From the NCBI GenBank assembly GCA_002412965.1, contig DHWB01000004.1, forward strand, positions 1 through 64,000: a stretch of 64,000 nt of DNA, read 5' to 3'. Positions 44,101 through 51,797 of the stretch are shown here, piece after piece (within the stretch, counting starts at the first letter, position 1; every line of letters starts with the position of its first letter). Both the position numbers and the translations under genes were made by a program. This DNA is from Desulfomicrobium sp. UBA5193. GTDB taxonomy: Bacteria; Desulfobacterota; Desulfovibrionia; Desulfovibrionales; Desulfomicrobiaceae. Under the pieces are notes generated by a model. The model was not told the origin of the DNA, made no database searches, and worked only from the letters and a program-made list of their open reading frames with translations.

Positions 44101-44666
44101 AGGAAGGGCAGACCGGACATTTCCGTGAGATGGTCTGGGGTCAGATGCTTGCGCACTTCCGTGCCGGTCAGGCCGTCCAGGGGCAGGATGTGACTGCGCC
44201 AGAAGTCCACGCAGACCTGGCGGCGCAGGTCCGAGAGGTCCGGCTCGAGTTGCGTGTCGAAGAGGGCCGAGCACTCGAAACCGTTGCGCCCCAGCATGCG
44301 CTGGCAGAAGCCGTGGATGGTGAAGATCTGGGCCAGGTCGAAGTTGCGCAGGGCGAGTTCCAGGCGTCGGGCGGCATCAGTGCCTCCAAAGCGGGCCAGG
44401 AGATCCCATTCCAGTTCTTCGTCGGCCTCCAGTTCACCGGCCAGCACCCCGGCCACGTCGGACAGCCGTTTGCGAATCCGCCCGCGCAGTTCCTCGGTGG
44501 CTGCGTCCGTGAAGGTGACCACCAGGATCTGGTCCACGGTCAGACCCTTCTCCAGCAGCATACGGACGAAGAGGCCGGTCAGGGTGTAGGTCTTGCCGGT
44601 GCCCGCACTGGCCTCGATGAGGGTCGTGCCGTCCAGGGGGGCGGTGCAGAGGTCCATGGGATTCAT
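41160..44666 (-). CDS. recB: Exodeoxyribonuclease V beta subunit, RecB helicase-nuclease
   Basis: The 1168-residue protein is the 3'-5' helicase and nuclease of RecBCD. UvrD-type motifs are Walker A IEASAGTGKTYTLTGL, VVTFTDAATEELRGRI, LIDEFQDTDGLQY, LIGDPKQAIYSFRGADLHTY and IVTIHKSKGLQYPVVF. The C-terminal nuclease motif GFMTGFMDLVVRSGKKYYLL followed by DWKSNWLG keeps the catalytic Asp and Lys. The start overlaps the recC stop by one base; a second ATG 9 nt downstream is possible. Both activities appear complete. Confidence 0.96.
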   Translation of the reverse strand: MNPMDLCTAPLDGTTLIEASAGTGKTYTLTGLFVRMLLEKGLTVDQILVVTFTDAATEELRGRIRKRLSDVAGVLAGELEADEELEWDLLARFGGTDAARRLELALRNFDLAQIFTIHGFCQRMLGRNGFECSALFDTQLEPDLSDLRRQVCVDFWRSHILPLDGLTGTEVRKHLTPDHLTEMSGLPFLAQRIRIVPGSPAPDPAPLDRAVREACERLKASWSIMEPEVRTLLLSRADNFNARQFSPQKLDQRLKATRDFLNDPRLDAKEQLKALGELTSTYVRGMTKKAFTAPEHRLFDEIQDILDHVEALRQALGPFVVHLRHAFLSGVTARMDDLKRRRNVLGFDDLLRNMHAALASPELVAAARTQYRAALIDEFQDTDGLQYDIFRTLFATGDGENSLFLIGDPKQAIYSFRGADLHTYLTAADSCERGMTLGVNYRSTPELIAAVNRLFFRPDNPRPFLDPKIGYQPVSAPDEERGRFREDGQTPAPMVLWQVKSEDKPLAKGALAPRICRAVAAEISRLLRGASEGRIRIGEAPLLPGDIAVLVETHAQGEAVHQALGALRIPSVVTHTSSVFDSPEAAELLSMLRGIAECQRPAALRTALAAPMIGLTAPELMILDEDGEKLEAWFERFLACRELWDRRGVMAAVRRLFAGQDVRKRLVSLPDGERRMTNVLHCLELLHSRERESGAAMHALLTWFARRLGTEGTEESQLRLDTDRDAVQIVTIHKSKGLQYPVVFCPFIFGRARCPEDRALVHEDGLLLDLGTEELPRRIGQALSEAQAERVRLLYVALTRAKCRCYAIWGRINEAETSGAAWLFHGHRADEKSALSWDAVDEDMVCADLLELANADIEVAELPDAEPKKGPPQFTHAPDLQCRNWDRVLGSGFGLASFTGLTRGMEHGARPGLDEIDASGQAADEWSMANFPRGAAAGSCLHRIFERIDFVDECTIPAAVTEALAAYGFDPDWHQTVHDMVKRVLHADLGEGLQLGGIEKKDKLVEMEFLFPLRPVTRETLAAVYRDAAVLLPPDLPERMGSLRFEPRRGFMTGFMDLVVRSGKKYYLLDWKSNWLGPTPGHYTLDALHTAMAGSHYFLQYHLYCLALKRHLALRKPGFDYTKEFGGVRYVFLRGVDPERRGQGVHKDCPDPRFLEALDKALIDQEKR

Positions 44667-47600
44667 TACTCGGCACCTCCCAGAATGGGGGCGTAGATTT
44701 CCTCGGCCACGTCCGCGAAACGCTCCCAGTCCGGCTCGGCGTCGCGGAAGAGGAAGGCCAAGTGCGGGTCGTCGCGTTCAGGATTGACCATGTAGCCGCC
44801 TTCCCACTGGCGCATGGCCTGTTGCAGCGCCTCGGGCCGCTCCTTGGGCTTGCGGCCCGTAAAGCGGGCCTCGGCGAAGGCCAGGGAGGTCCGGGGGAAG
44901 AGAGGGATGGGGGCGCGCATGCCCTGCGTGTAGAGCCGCAGCAACCCCCCGAGGAGGTTCCGGGCGTCCGGAGCCTCAGGTGCGGGGAAGCAGTCATCGG
45001 TACCGATATGCATGGATTGGGCGGTATGACCAGCGGCAGAGGCGGCCAGATGGCGGACCCACAGGCGGAGCATGTCCGGGCTCTTGGTCTTGGCCGGGCG
45101 GCAGGTCACGATGCGGTCGCCGTGGAGGTCGATGCGGCCCGTGAGGGTGATGCGGCCCAAGGGCAGCTTCAGGTCGAGACGCGCGGCCTTTTCGTCGCCG
45201 ATGACGGCCCGTGCCTGGTCGGCCAGGGCGCGGATTTGGGAGCAGAGCTTGCGGCTCGCGTCGGTCCCGGCCTGGCCCGGAGGCAGAATCTGCCAGGCCA
45301 GGAGCAGCCCCTCCAGATTGGCGGCGGGCTCGTCCAGGGCCGTGCGCAAGAGGTCCTGCAGGGGACCGTAGGCTTCGAGGCCCGTGGGCGTGGCCAGGGG
45401 TTCCTCGTCCAGAAAATCGTCCTCGCCGCCGGTCGGGTCGATGCGCAGGGCGCGCAGCAGGTGGCGGCAGGGATGGGCCAGGAAGCGCGTCAGCTCTTCG
45501 ATGTCGATCTCGATCTCGATCTTCTGCTCCGCATGTGCATCTTCAAGAGTACTGGCTTCGGGGAAGAATTGTCTGGGCTGGTGCTCGGCAAACAGCGCCT
45601 GCGCTGCGTCACGGTTTTGGGCCGAATAGGAAAAGATGGGCGACCCTGCGCTGAAATAGTCAGGATGGAAGGCCTGCAGCTTGTGCCTGAAAACAATGGC
45701 CTCCGAGGGCTTCAGGCCATCCACCGTGCAGCCCCTGTCCAGGAAATCGAGCAGTTCCGAGACCAGGACCGACGGCGGCGCCTCGGCATTGTCGGATTGG
45801 GACAGGCCGGGGTAGGTCAGGATGAGGTTGTCCCGAGCCGAGATGATGCTCTCCAGGAACAGGTAGCGGTCGTCTTCGCGGTGGCTGCGGTCGCCGGGAC
45901 GGGGACGGGCGGCCATGAGGTCGAAGCCCAGGGGTATGTCCTGGCGCGGGAAGGCAGTGCTGGTCAGGCCCGTCAGGCAGATGACCCGAAAGGGGATGGA
46001 GCGCATGGGTTTCAGCCCGCAGAAGGTCAGGCCCGAGGCCAGGAAGCCCGACTCGCCGCCGCTCTCGTCCAGGCGCTTGCGGATGAGGTAGAGCATGGTT
46101 CGTGCGTCGGCCTCGAAATCGCCCATGTCGCGGGTCAGTTCGGTCACGGTCCGGCGGATGGCCAGCAGGTGCTCGGCCTGGGCGGGGTCCTGGGGGAAGA
46201 AGGCGTCCAGAAGCCACAGCAGGCAGTCCTGCCAGTCGGATGGCGTGCGCGTGTCCCGCAGCCGAGACCACAGGGCGGCGAGTGCGTCGATCCAGGCGGT
46301 CACGCGGCCGAGTAGCTCCTGCTCGGCCGAGCCGCGCAGCGCCAGAGGGGCGATGCCGCCCAGCGGGTCCGCCGCGCCGGTCATGTACCCGAGGTACAGG
46401 CGGGACAGGCCGCTCTCCCACGTGTTCTGACCGAAATCTCCCAGACCCGCCTTCCTGCGGAAATCCAGGTCCAGCCCCCAGCGCACGCCCGATGCGCGCA
46501 CCCATTCCAACACTCGCTGCGTATCGGACGCATCCAGGCCCAGGCGCTGCCGCACTGGCGGGGCTTCGAGCAGGGCGCAGACGCGCGAGGCCTCGAAGCG
46601 GTGCTGTCCGAACTCCAGCAGTTCCAGGAAGAGGCGGATGGTTTCGGCGGCCTTGGTGGGCTTGCGGTCGGAGATGGAGTAGGGGACGGCGTCCTCGCCG
46701 GGGGTCCCGAACACGGCCTGGATGACCGGAGCGTAGGCCTCGATGTCCGGGTTCATGACTAGGATGTCTTGCGGCGAGAGGGAAGCGTCTTTGGCCAGGA
46801 GGTCGAGGATCAGGTCTTTGAGAACCTCCATCTCGCGCAGGGGACTGTGGCAGCAGTGGACCTGGATGGACGTGTCAAAGAAGTCCGCCTTTTCGTCGCG
46901 AACGTTCAGATCAAGAAGGTCGGCCTGAAGTTGTCCGAGCATTCGTGATGTGTCGGGGTCCTCGTATCGGTCCGATTCCGACTCCTGGACGTCCCTGTCC
47001 AGAAGCAACTCCAGGAAGTCCCGACCAACGGCTCCAAGACCCGCCAGGGGCGTGGCATCTTCCAAACGTTCTTCTCCGGATGGGAACGAGGCTCGGTAGG
47101 CACGCCGCTGCTCCCGGTGCGAGAGGAGATCCCCCCAATACTGGCGGCAGGGGCTGAGCAGAAAGACATGCACCAGCCTGTGCCGGGACAGTGCCTGCAG
47201 CAGGTCCAGGTAGACCGGCGGCAGGGTCGGGATACCGAAAACGCAGATGCGGGCGGGTAGTGCCGGCAATGAGTCCGCACTTTGCAGCCTGGCGATGGCT
47301 AGCTGCAGCAGGGCGGCTCGGTGTTTTCCGTCCATGCCCCTGACAAGTTCTCGCCACAGCTTGGCCTGCCAGGCTTCGCTGGCGATGTGGCCGGGCAGGA
47401 TGAAGTCTCCGCTTAATTCATGGCGTTCCCAGCGTGCAGCCCACTTGGGCCGGAAGATGAGGTACTGGTCGAAATGATAGGCGATGCGCTCGGCCAGCTG
47501 GACGGACTTGAGCTCCGAATCCTCATGCACGTAACGCGCGAGCGGCGCGAACTCCGGCTCGTGCAGCAGGCCGCGGAGCAGGTGCGTGATGCGCCACAGC

Positions 47601-47872
47601 ATGCGCTCCTGGCTGAGCGGGTATTCGCGGGGCAGGTCGGCCAGAAGTTCCTGGCAGAGCTCATAGGCGAAGCCAACGGGAAAGGGGAAGTGGATACCCG
47701 CGCAGATTCCGTGCCGGCGGGCTAACTGCATGGAAACCCATCGCTGCATGCCGCCGGACTGGACCAGGATGGTCTCCGGTTTCATGGGGTCCAGCGGAGT
47801 TTTCAAGACCTCGGCCAGCAGCTCGGCCAGGTTTTCCAGGCGGTTGGAGGCGTGAAGGAGAAAGCCTTCCAT
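44666..47872 (-). CDS. recC: Exodeoxyribonuclease V gamma subunit, RecC
   Basis: The 1068-residue protein resembles RecC (E. coli RecC is about 1120 residues). The N-terminal segment LVQSGGMQRWVSMQLARRHG and FPFPVGFAYELCQELL are typical, as are LHVCFS-type region equivalents near QVHCCHSPLREMEVLKDLIL and MNPDIEAYAPVIQAVFG. RecC holds the complex together and scans for Chi in enterobacteria; Chi in this lineage is unknown. It begins 5 nt after the HD-domain gene and runs into recB. Confidence 0.94.
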   Translation of the reverse strand: MEGFLLHASNRLENLAELLAEVLKTPLDPMKPETILVQSGGMQRWVSMQLARRHGICAGIHFPFPVGFAYELCQELLADLPREYPLSQERMLWRITHLLRGLLHEPEFAPLARYVHEDSELKSVQLAERIAYHFDQYLIFRPKWAARWERHELSGDFILPGHIASEAWQAKLWRELVRGMDGKHRAALLQLAIARLQSADSLPALPARICVFGIPTLPPVYLDLLQALSRHRLVHVFLLSPCRQYWGDLLSHREQRRAYRASFPSGEERLEDATPLAGLGAVGRDFLELLLDRDVQESESDRYEDPDTSRMLGQLQADLLDLNVRDEKADFFDTSIQVHCCHSPLREMEVLKDLILDLLAKDASLSPQDILVMNPDIEAYAPVIQAVFGTPGEDAVPYSISDRKPTKAAETIRLFLELLEFGQHRFEASRVCALLEAPPVRQRLGLDASDTQRVLEWVRASGVRWGLDLDFRRKAGLGDFGQNTWESGLSRLYLGYMTGAADPLGGIAPLALRGSAEQELLGRVTAWIDALAALWSRLRDTRTPSDWQDCLLWLLDAFFPQDPAQAEHLLAIRRTVTELTRDMGDFEADARTMLYLIRKRLDESGGESGFLASGLTFCGLKPMRSIPFRVICLTGLTSTAFPRQDIPLGFDLMAARPRPGDRSHREDDRYLFLESIISARDNLILTYPGLSQSDNAEAPPSVLVSELLDFLDRGCTVDGLKPSEAIVFRHKLQAFHPDYFSAGSPIFSYSAQNRDAAQALFAEHQPRQFFPEASTLEDAHAEQKIEIEIDIEELTRFLAHPCRHLLRALRIDPTGGEDDFLDEEPLATPTGLEAYGPLQDLLRTALDEPAANLEGLLLAWQILPPGQAGTDASRKLCSQIRALADQARAVIGDEKAARLDLKLPLGRITLTGRIDLHGDRIVTCRPAKTKSPDMLRLWVRHLAASAAGHTAQSMHIGTDDCFPAPEAPDARNLLGGLLRLYTQGMRAPIPLFPRTSLAFAEARFTGRKPKERPEALQQAMRQWEGGYMVNPERDDPHLAFLFRDAEPDWERFADVAEEIYAPILGGAE

Positions 47873-47877
47873 GTGGG

Positions 47878-48432
47878 TCAGGACGCCGCCAGCCCTGCTT
47901 CGTTCTCAATCCCCGTGATGGCTGCGATGGAGAGCGTCAGGAAATCGCCCAGTTCCAGGCCGATCTTCTCGCATTCCTTGATGGTCTCGCGGCAGACCGA
48001 GGCCGCGAAGGCCTTGTCTTTCATCTTTTTCTTGAGGCTCTTGGCCTCCATGCCCTGCATGCGCGTCGGGCGGACCAGGGCGGCGGTGTGGATGAGGCCG
48101 GTGACGGTCTCGCCGCAGCGCAGGGCGAAGTCGAACTGGGTCTCGGGCAGATTACCGTTTATCTCGTTGTGGCGAGCGATGGCCTGGACTGCCTCGTCCG
48201 GCAGCTTGCCGGTCAGGGTCTCGGCGGTCAGGAGGCCGTGCTTTTCGGGGGTGTCCTTGGTCTGAGGGTAGTCGAGGTCGTGCAGCAGGCCTGCCAGGCC
48301 CCAGACCTCCTGGTCGTGGCCGAGGCGTTCGGCCAAGGCGCGCATGACCGCTTCGGTCTCCAGGGCGTGAATGAAGAGGTGGTCGGGGGCGGAATTTTTG
48401 AGCAGTTCAAGTGCCTCAGCGCGAGCAAGCAT
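47878..48432 (-). CDS. HD-domain phosphohydrolase
   Basis: The start is taken at ATG 48432 (MLARAEALELL) with a strong AAGGAGG 6 nt upstream, rejecting a longer open frame. The 184-residue protein has the HD motif pieces HALETEAVMRALAERL, LAGLLHDLDYPQT (catalytic His-Asp), EKHGLLTAE and ARHNEING. Such small HD proteins act on nucleotides or related phosphoesters; the substrate is unknown. It lies 61 nt after hgcB and 5 nt before recC, so it heads the rec genes and may share the upstream transcript. Confidence 0.88.
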   Translation of the reverse strand: MLARAEALELLKNSAPDHLFIHALETEAVMRALAERLGHDQEVWGLAGLLHDLDYPQTKDTPEKHGLLTAETLTGKLPDEAVQAIARHNEINGNLPETQFDFALRCGETVTGLIHTAALVRPTRMQGMEAKSLKKKMKDKAFAASVCRETIKECEKIGLELGDFLTLSIAAITGIENEAGLAAS

Positions 48433-48493
48433 GGTTCCTCCTTCGGTTGTGAAGCCAGAGAGATCATGCATTTCGGGGCCGTGGTCAAGGATT

Positions 48494-48769
48494 CTAGCAG
48501 CACGAAGTCCTGAACTTTTCCGGCAGCCAGGTCTGGATGATGTACTCCGCGCAACCAACGCCGGGCGTGACCGTGATGGCAGCGGTCGGGCAGTTCAGGG
48601 CGCAGGCCCCGCATTCCATGCAGGCTTCGCGGTCCAGGACCTCGGCCTTGCCGTCCTGCACGGCGAAGATGCGGTGCGGGCAGACCGTGGCGCAGAGACC
48701 GCAGCCCACGCATTTGTCTTTGTCATAGGCCAGGGTGGCCACGTTTTCGAGATGGCGGAAGGTCTTCAT
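48494..48769 (-). CDS. hgcB: Mercury methylation ferredoxin HgcB
   Basis: The 91-residue ferredoxin has two [4Fe-4S] motifs, Cys20-x2-Cys23-x2-Cys26-x3-Cys30 (CVGCGLCATVC) and Cys50-x2-Cys53-x2-Cys56-x3-Cys60 (CMECGACALNC). It also has the HgcB-specific Cys73 in PGVGCAEYI and a C-terminal Cys90-Cys91 pair (RTSCC). In known HgcB the extra cysteines are proposed to bind Hg(II) and hand it to HgcA, and the clusters to reduce its corrinoid. GAGGA precedes ATG 48769, 7 nt after the hgcA stop. With hgcA this is diagnostic of mercury methylation capacity. Confidence 0.95.
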   Translation of the reverse strand: MKTFRHLENVATLAYDKDKCVGCGLCATVCPHRIFAVQDGKAEVLDREACMECGACALNCPTAAITVTPGVGCAEYIIQTWLPEKFRTSCC

Positions 48770-48776
48770 GTTTTCC

Positions 48777-49952
48777 TCACGCAAAATTGCCGATCACGAA
48801 GAGGATTGCGGCCAGGAGCGTGCCTGCGGCCTGCAGGGGGATGGCCTTGCGCATCTCCTTTTCCACGCCCGAGGGCGACGTGTAGGGCGTGGAGCCGGTG
48901 AAATTGAGTCCCAGCCACGAGGACATGGCCACCGTCCACAGCCCCGCTCCAAGAAGCTGAACCCCGGACTGCTCGGGGAAGATGGCTGGCAGCAGCACGG
49001 CCAGAGCCAATCCAAGCCCGGCTCCGCCCAGGGAAAAGAGTCGCGTGCGCAGCGCGGGTAGGAGCAGGGGAAAGAGAATCGCGCCGCCAGCCAGGCCCAG
49101 GCCCGTTGCGCTCGCAGCAAGAATCCAGCGCTGCCGGATGGCCTGCACGGAAAAGTCCAGACCGATGAGGCTGAGCACGGCCGCCACCAGGAAGGACGCG
49201 AGGATGATCTTCCAGCCCAGGACCAGTTCCACGGGGATGACCGCGGCCCGCTCCTTCAGGCTGAAGGTCACCGCGCGCATGGCCTCGTCCTCGCCCCGGT
49301 CCAGGTAGCGTGGCAGATCCTCGGCGCGCACGGGGCCGAAAACCGCCTCGAATCCGCAGGCCTTGCGCAGGTCGCGGACCCGCACACCATTGGCTCCGAG
49401 CTGGGGCAGGATGAGGCGGCGGTGGGAAACGATGCGATCAAGGCCGGTCTTGCGCACCTGCTCGGAAATGCCTGCCGCGCTGAAGGTGCCTTTGCCGCCC
49501 GCGCACCAGATATTGATGCCGCGCGTGTCGGCCACCAGCAACCAGAGGTCGCGCCCGGCCAGGGCGAAGCGGACCGTGTCGAAGGTCAGCTTGTAGTTGG
49601 CCGTGACGACCACGGGCGCTTCGGGGCCGGGCTGGCCGATGGCATAAAGGCCGGGGTTGACGGTGTAGTTGTTGCGGTCAAGGCCCAGCCGCGCGCGGCA
49701 GGTCCCGAGCCGGTCCCAGGCCGTGGCGCTGGTCCGGACGCGCGGAATCCGCCCTGCGGCGGTAGGCAAGAACGTGTCCACATACGGCTCGATGCGATAG
49801 CCGGGAAGGTCGTCCACCCCTGCACCAGGGGCTGGCGGAGGTCCTCAGCACGCTCCCGGAGCCGAGGGGACCGGCTTGGAAATTTCGGTTTCCGCGCAAG
49901 GGGCTGCGCAGGATCCGGACGGTGCCATTGGAAAGGGCTGCAGCGGTTTCAT
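48777..49952 (-). CDS. hgcA: Mercury methylation corrinoid protein HgcA, probable selenoprotein (UGA at codon 36)
   Basis: HgcA transfers a methyl group from its corrinoid to Hg(II). The cap-helix motif GINIWCAGGKGTF is present (Cys150 in the long numbering), with upstream VTANYKLTFDTVR and a C-terminal domain of about five membrane helices ending in the conserved SSWLGLNFTGSTPYTS region. I place the start at ATG 49952, 6 nt after the arsR stop. That frame runs MKPLQPFPMAPSGSCAAPC and on to PGAC, meets one UGA (49847-49845), and continues GPPPAPGAGVDDLPGYRIE without shift into the conserved protein. A SECIS-like hairpin follows, so UGA is read here as selenocysteine: 391 residues with Cys35-Sec36. 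The alternative is GTG 49817 (346 residues), which has no good ribosome-binding site and leaves only four residues before the conserved part. Confidence 0.85.
49814..49847 (-). promoter_or_regulatory. Candidate UGA/SECIS element in hgcA
   Basis: Read on the minus strand, UGA (49847-49845) is followed after 13 nt by CCCCU (49831-49827), loop GGUGC (49826-49822) and AGGGG (49821-49817). A lower stem CCA (49835-49833)/UGG (49816-49814) has one bulged G. The loop starts with GGU at nucleotides 19-21 after the UGA. As I recall, that is where the GGU sits in the E. coli fdhF SECIS. Confidence 0.6.
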
Positions 49953-49958
49953 AAGGGC

Positions 49959-50228
49959 CTACAGTGCGGTGATGAGGGTTTTGAGTTCGGCCAGGCGATC
50001 CTTGTCTGCGCAATAGCAGATGCGCGGACCTTCGATTTCGCCACGGATCAGCCCCGCCTCCTTGAGTTGTTTCAAATGCTGGCTGACCGTGGACTGGGCC
50101 AAGGGCAGGATACTTACGATATCGCCGCAGATGCAGCGATCCACCTGCAGGAGATGCCTGAGAATGGCGACCCTGGCGGGGTGGCCGACAGCTTTGCACA
50201 AGGCGGCGAGGGTCTGGTCCTGGGTCAT
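49959..50228 (-). CDS. ArsR-family metalloregulator upstream of hgcA
   Basis: The start is taken at ATG 50228 (MTQDQTLAALCKAVG), with GGAG 8 nt upstream. The 89-residue winged-helix protein has the DNA-reading helix QSTVSQHLKQLKEAGLI and a metal-sensing Cys pair in VDRCICGDIV at the alpha-3 position of ArsR arsenic/antimony sensors; a second pair lies in RICYCADKD. It is 6 nt upstream of hgcA, so it leads the arsR-hgcA-hgcB operon. ArsR-type genes next to hgcAB are known from other methylators. It probably represses its own operon until metal(loid) binds; the inducer is not shown by sequence. Confidence 0.92.
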   Translation of the reverse strand: MTQDQTLAALCKAVGHPARVAILRHLLQVDRCICGDIVSILPLAQSTVSQHLKQLKEAGLIRGEIEGPRICYCADKDRLAELKTLITAL

Positions 50229-50248
50229 GATGCGCTCCGGACATGGTG

Positions 50249-50291
50249 TATCGTATATCGTAGAATTACGATAAGCTTGCTGCAGTGTCAA
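50249..50291 (-). promoter_or_regulatory. arsR-hgcAB promoter with overlapping ArsR operator
   Basis: On the minus strand a perfect -35 TTGACA (50291-50286) is followed after 17 nt by TAATTC (50268-50263) as -10. An inverted repeat TATCGTA (50256-50262) GAAT TACGATA (50267-50273) covers the -10, and a third half-site TATCGTA (50249-50255) adjoins it. A bound ArsR dimer here would block RNA polymerase. Confidence 0.7.
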
Positions 50292-50407
50292 TCTTCAAAA
50301 TTTCAAGCCGGGCGTGGTGGGCCTGTCGAACCGTTTCCTTTTGTTCCGGTTGAATTTTCCCCCGCCGAAGTGCATGATTCGCTGACAAAAAAGCGAGGAG
50401 GCTCAAA

Positions 50408-51253
50408 ATGCGCTGGAAACAATTCTTTACCCCGGTCCAATCGATGATGGCGGAAGATGTCCGGGCCTATCTGTCCGACAAGACCCTGCAGGAAGTGACG
50501 ATTCTCGATGTGCGGCAGCCAGGCGAGTACGCGGAAGGCCACATCCCCGGGGCCAAGCTGGTTCCGTTGGCTGTCCTGACGGATTCCCTGGACGAGATCG
50601 ATCCTGCCCTGCCGGTGGTTGTGTACTGCGCCATAGGCGGCCGCAGCCGGGCTGCGGCCCAGATCCTGGCCGGCAAGGGCTATGAGCAGGTCATCAACCT
50701 CAGCGGCGGTTTCAAGGACTGGAACGGTCAAGCCGCGTTCGGGGCGGAAGAGGAGGGAGTGGACCTCTTTGCCGAGCTGGACAGCGCCGAGCAGATTCTG
50801 GCCACGGCCTATTCCTTGGAAGACGGGCTGCGCGATTTTTATCTGCGCATGCTGGACCGGGTTGAAGACGAGAAGGTCAAGGGCGTTTTTCGCCTCCTGG
50901 CCGAGATCGAAATCAAGCACAAGGATCGCCTCTTCGATGAATACACCCGTCTGACGGGCAAGGATGACCGGGGAGTCTTTGAGTGCGCTTTCGTCACCCC
51001 GCTCATGGAGGGTGGGCTTACGACCGAGGAATACATGGATCGCTTCAAGCCTGATCTGGACAGTCCGGTCGATGTCGTCTCCCTGGCCATGTCCATCGAG
51101 GCCCAGGCCCTGGATCTTTACATGCGCTCCGCCACCTGGACTCAGAATGACGAGAATCGGGCCATCCTGGAACAGATCGCGAGCGAGGAGAAGACCCATC
51201 TGGCGCGCCTTGGGCAGTTGCTGGACGAGCTCGTTGCCGATGGTAATTCCTGA
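50408..51253 (+). CDS. Rhodanese-ferritin-like (rubrerythrin-type) fusion protein
   Basis: The 281-residue protein starts at ATG 50408 after GAGGAGG. Residues about 15-110 are a rhodanese domain with DVRQPGEYAEGHIPGA and the active-site loop VVYCAIGGRSRAA (catalytic Cys). Residues about 125-280 are a ferritin-like four-helix domain with carboxylate/His pairs such as YSLEDGLRDFYLRM, LLAEIEIKHKDRLF, MSIEAQALDLYMR and IASEEKTHLARLG, fitting a di-iron site. It probably links sulfur transfer with peroxide or iron handling in anaerobes. Divergent from arsR, with 179 nt between the two starts. Confidence 0.88.
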   Translation: MRWKQFFTPVQSMMAEDVRAYLSDKTLQEVTILDVRQPGEYAEGHIPGAKLVPLAVLTDSLDEIDPALPVVVYCAIGGRSRAAAQILAGKGYEQVINLSGGFKDWNGQAAFGAEEEGVDLFAELDSAEQILATAYSLEDGLRDFYLRMLDRVEDEKVKGVFRLLAEIEIKHKDRLFDEYTRLTGKDDRGVFECAFVTPLMEGGLTTEEYMDRFKPDLDSPVDVVSLAMSIEAQALDLYMRSATWTQNDENRAILEQIASEEKTHLARLGQLLDELVADGNS

Positions 51254-51600
51254 TGTTTGGACTCAGTCGCCGATCCAAAATGCCTATCGCTCGGGATCAA
51301 TGAGTAAGGATATCGTTTTGGGATTGACCGAAAGAGATAATTAGTTGTGGTGGGTAAATCGCGGAACCAAGGTGGAGATTAAGTACGTAGTGAGAGAAGA
51401 ATTGCTCACATAGTGTACAGTCCTTGCGCGCTGCTTCCGCTCGGGGATGGGCCTGGTTTGGACGCGCGGCGGGTTCCTCCTTGCAGGACGAGAAGTTAGA
51501 GAAAAATGCATGCTTCGGCACACCCTTTGCTCTCTCTGTGGAAAGTCCAAGTCACCGGCGATCATGCCGGCCTTATTCGAACTTTCGGGGGTGTATTGTC
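51254..51600. other. 347-bp intergenic region
   Basis: No recognisable gene. A few weak hairpins are present, such as ACCGGC (51557-51562) with GCCGGC (51567-51572). The upstream sequence of the small membrane peptide gene is included. A structured leader or small RNA is possible but I see no known motif. Confidence 0.35.
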
Positions 51601-51738
51601 ATGAAGCAGATCTGTTACCTTTTCTGGATTGCCGGGATGGCGACTCTTGTTGCTTATGGCTGGAGCGATAATCTTCTGAACCAAGTCAATGACGTTGTAC
51701 AATTTATGGGCGAGCTTGTCGCCTTCACGAACACATAG
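51601..51738 (+). CDS. Small single-helix membrane peptide
   Basis: A 45-residue frame from ATG 51601 begins MKQICYLFWIAGMATLVAYG, a basic start followed by one hydrophobic helix, then a short polar tail ending in TNT. GGGGGTG lies 9 nt upstream and a strong terminator starts 17 nt after the stop, which supports a real short gene. I do not recognise a family. It may be a small membrane regulator, or the helix may be a signal peptide. Confidence 0.5.
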   Translation: MKQICYLFWIAGMATLVAYGWSDNLLNQVNDVVQFMGELVAFTNT

Positions 51739-51754
51739 TGTTTCTCTCGCGTAT

Positions 51755-51797
51755 CCGCGGCCGGAATGATCTGGCGACGCTCCGGCCGCGGGCTTTT
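51755..51797 (+). terminator. Rho-independent terminator after the small membrane peptide gene
   Basis: CCGCGGCCGGA (51755-51765) and TCCGGCCGCGG (51781-51791) form a perfect 11-bp stem, followed by GCTTTT. Confidence 0.8.

Noticed and set aside
49814..49847. UGA in hgcA as an ordinary stop of a short leader peptide
   Set aside because: Kept as an alternative, but the same frame continues directly into HgcA, the first ATG is coupled to arsR, the codon context is coding-like, and the downstream hairpin has SECIS-like geometry, so a leader peptide is less likely.
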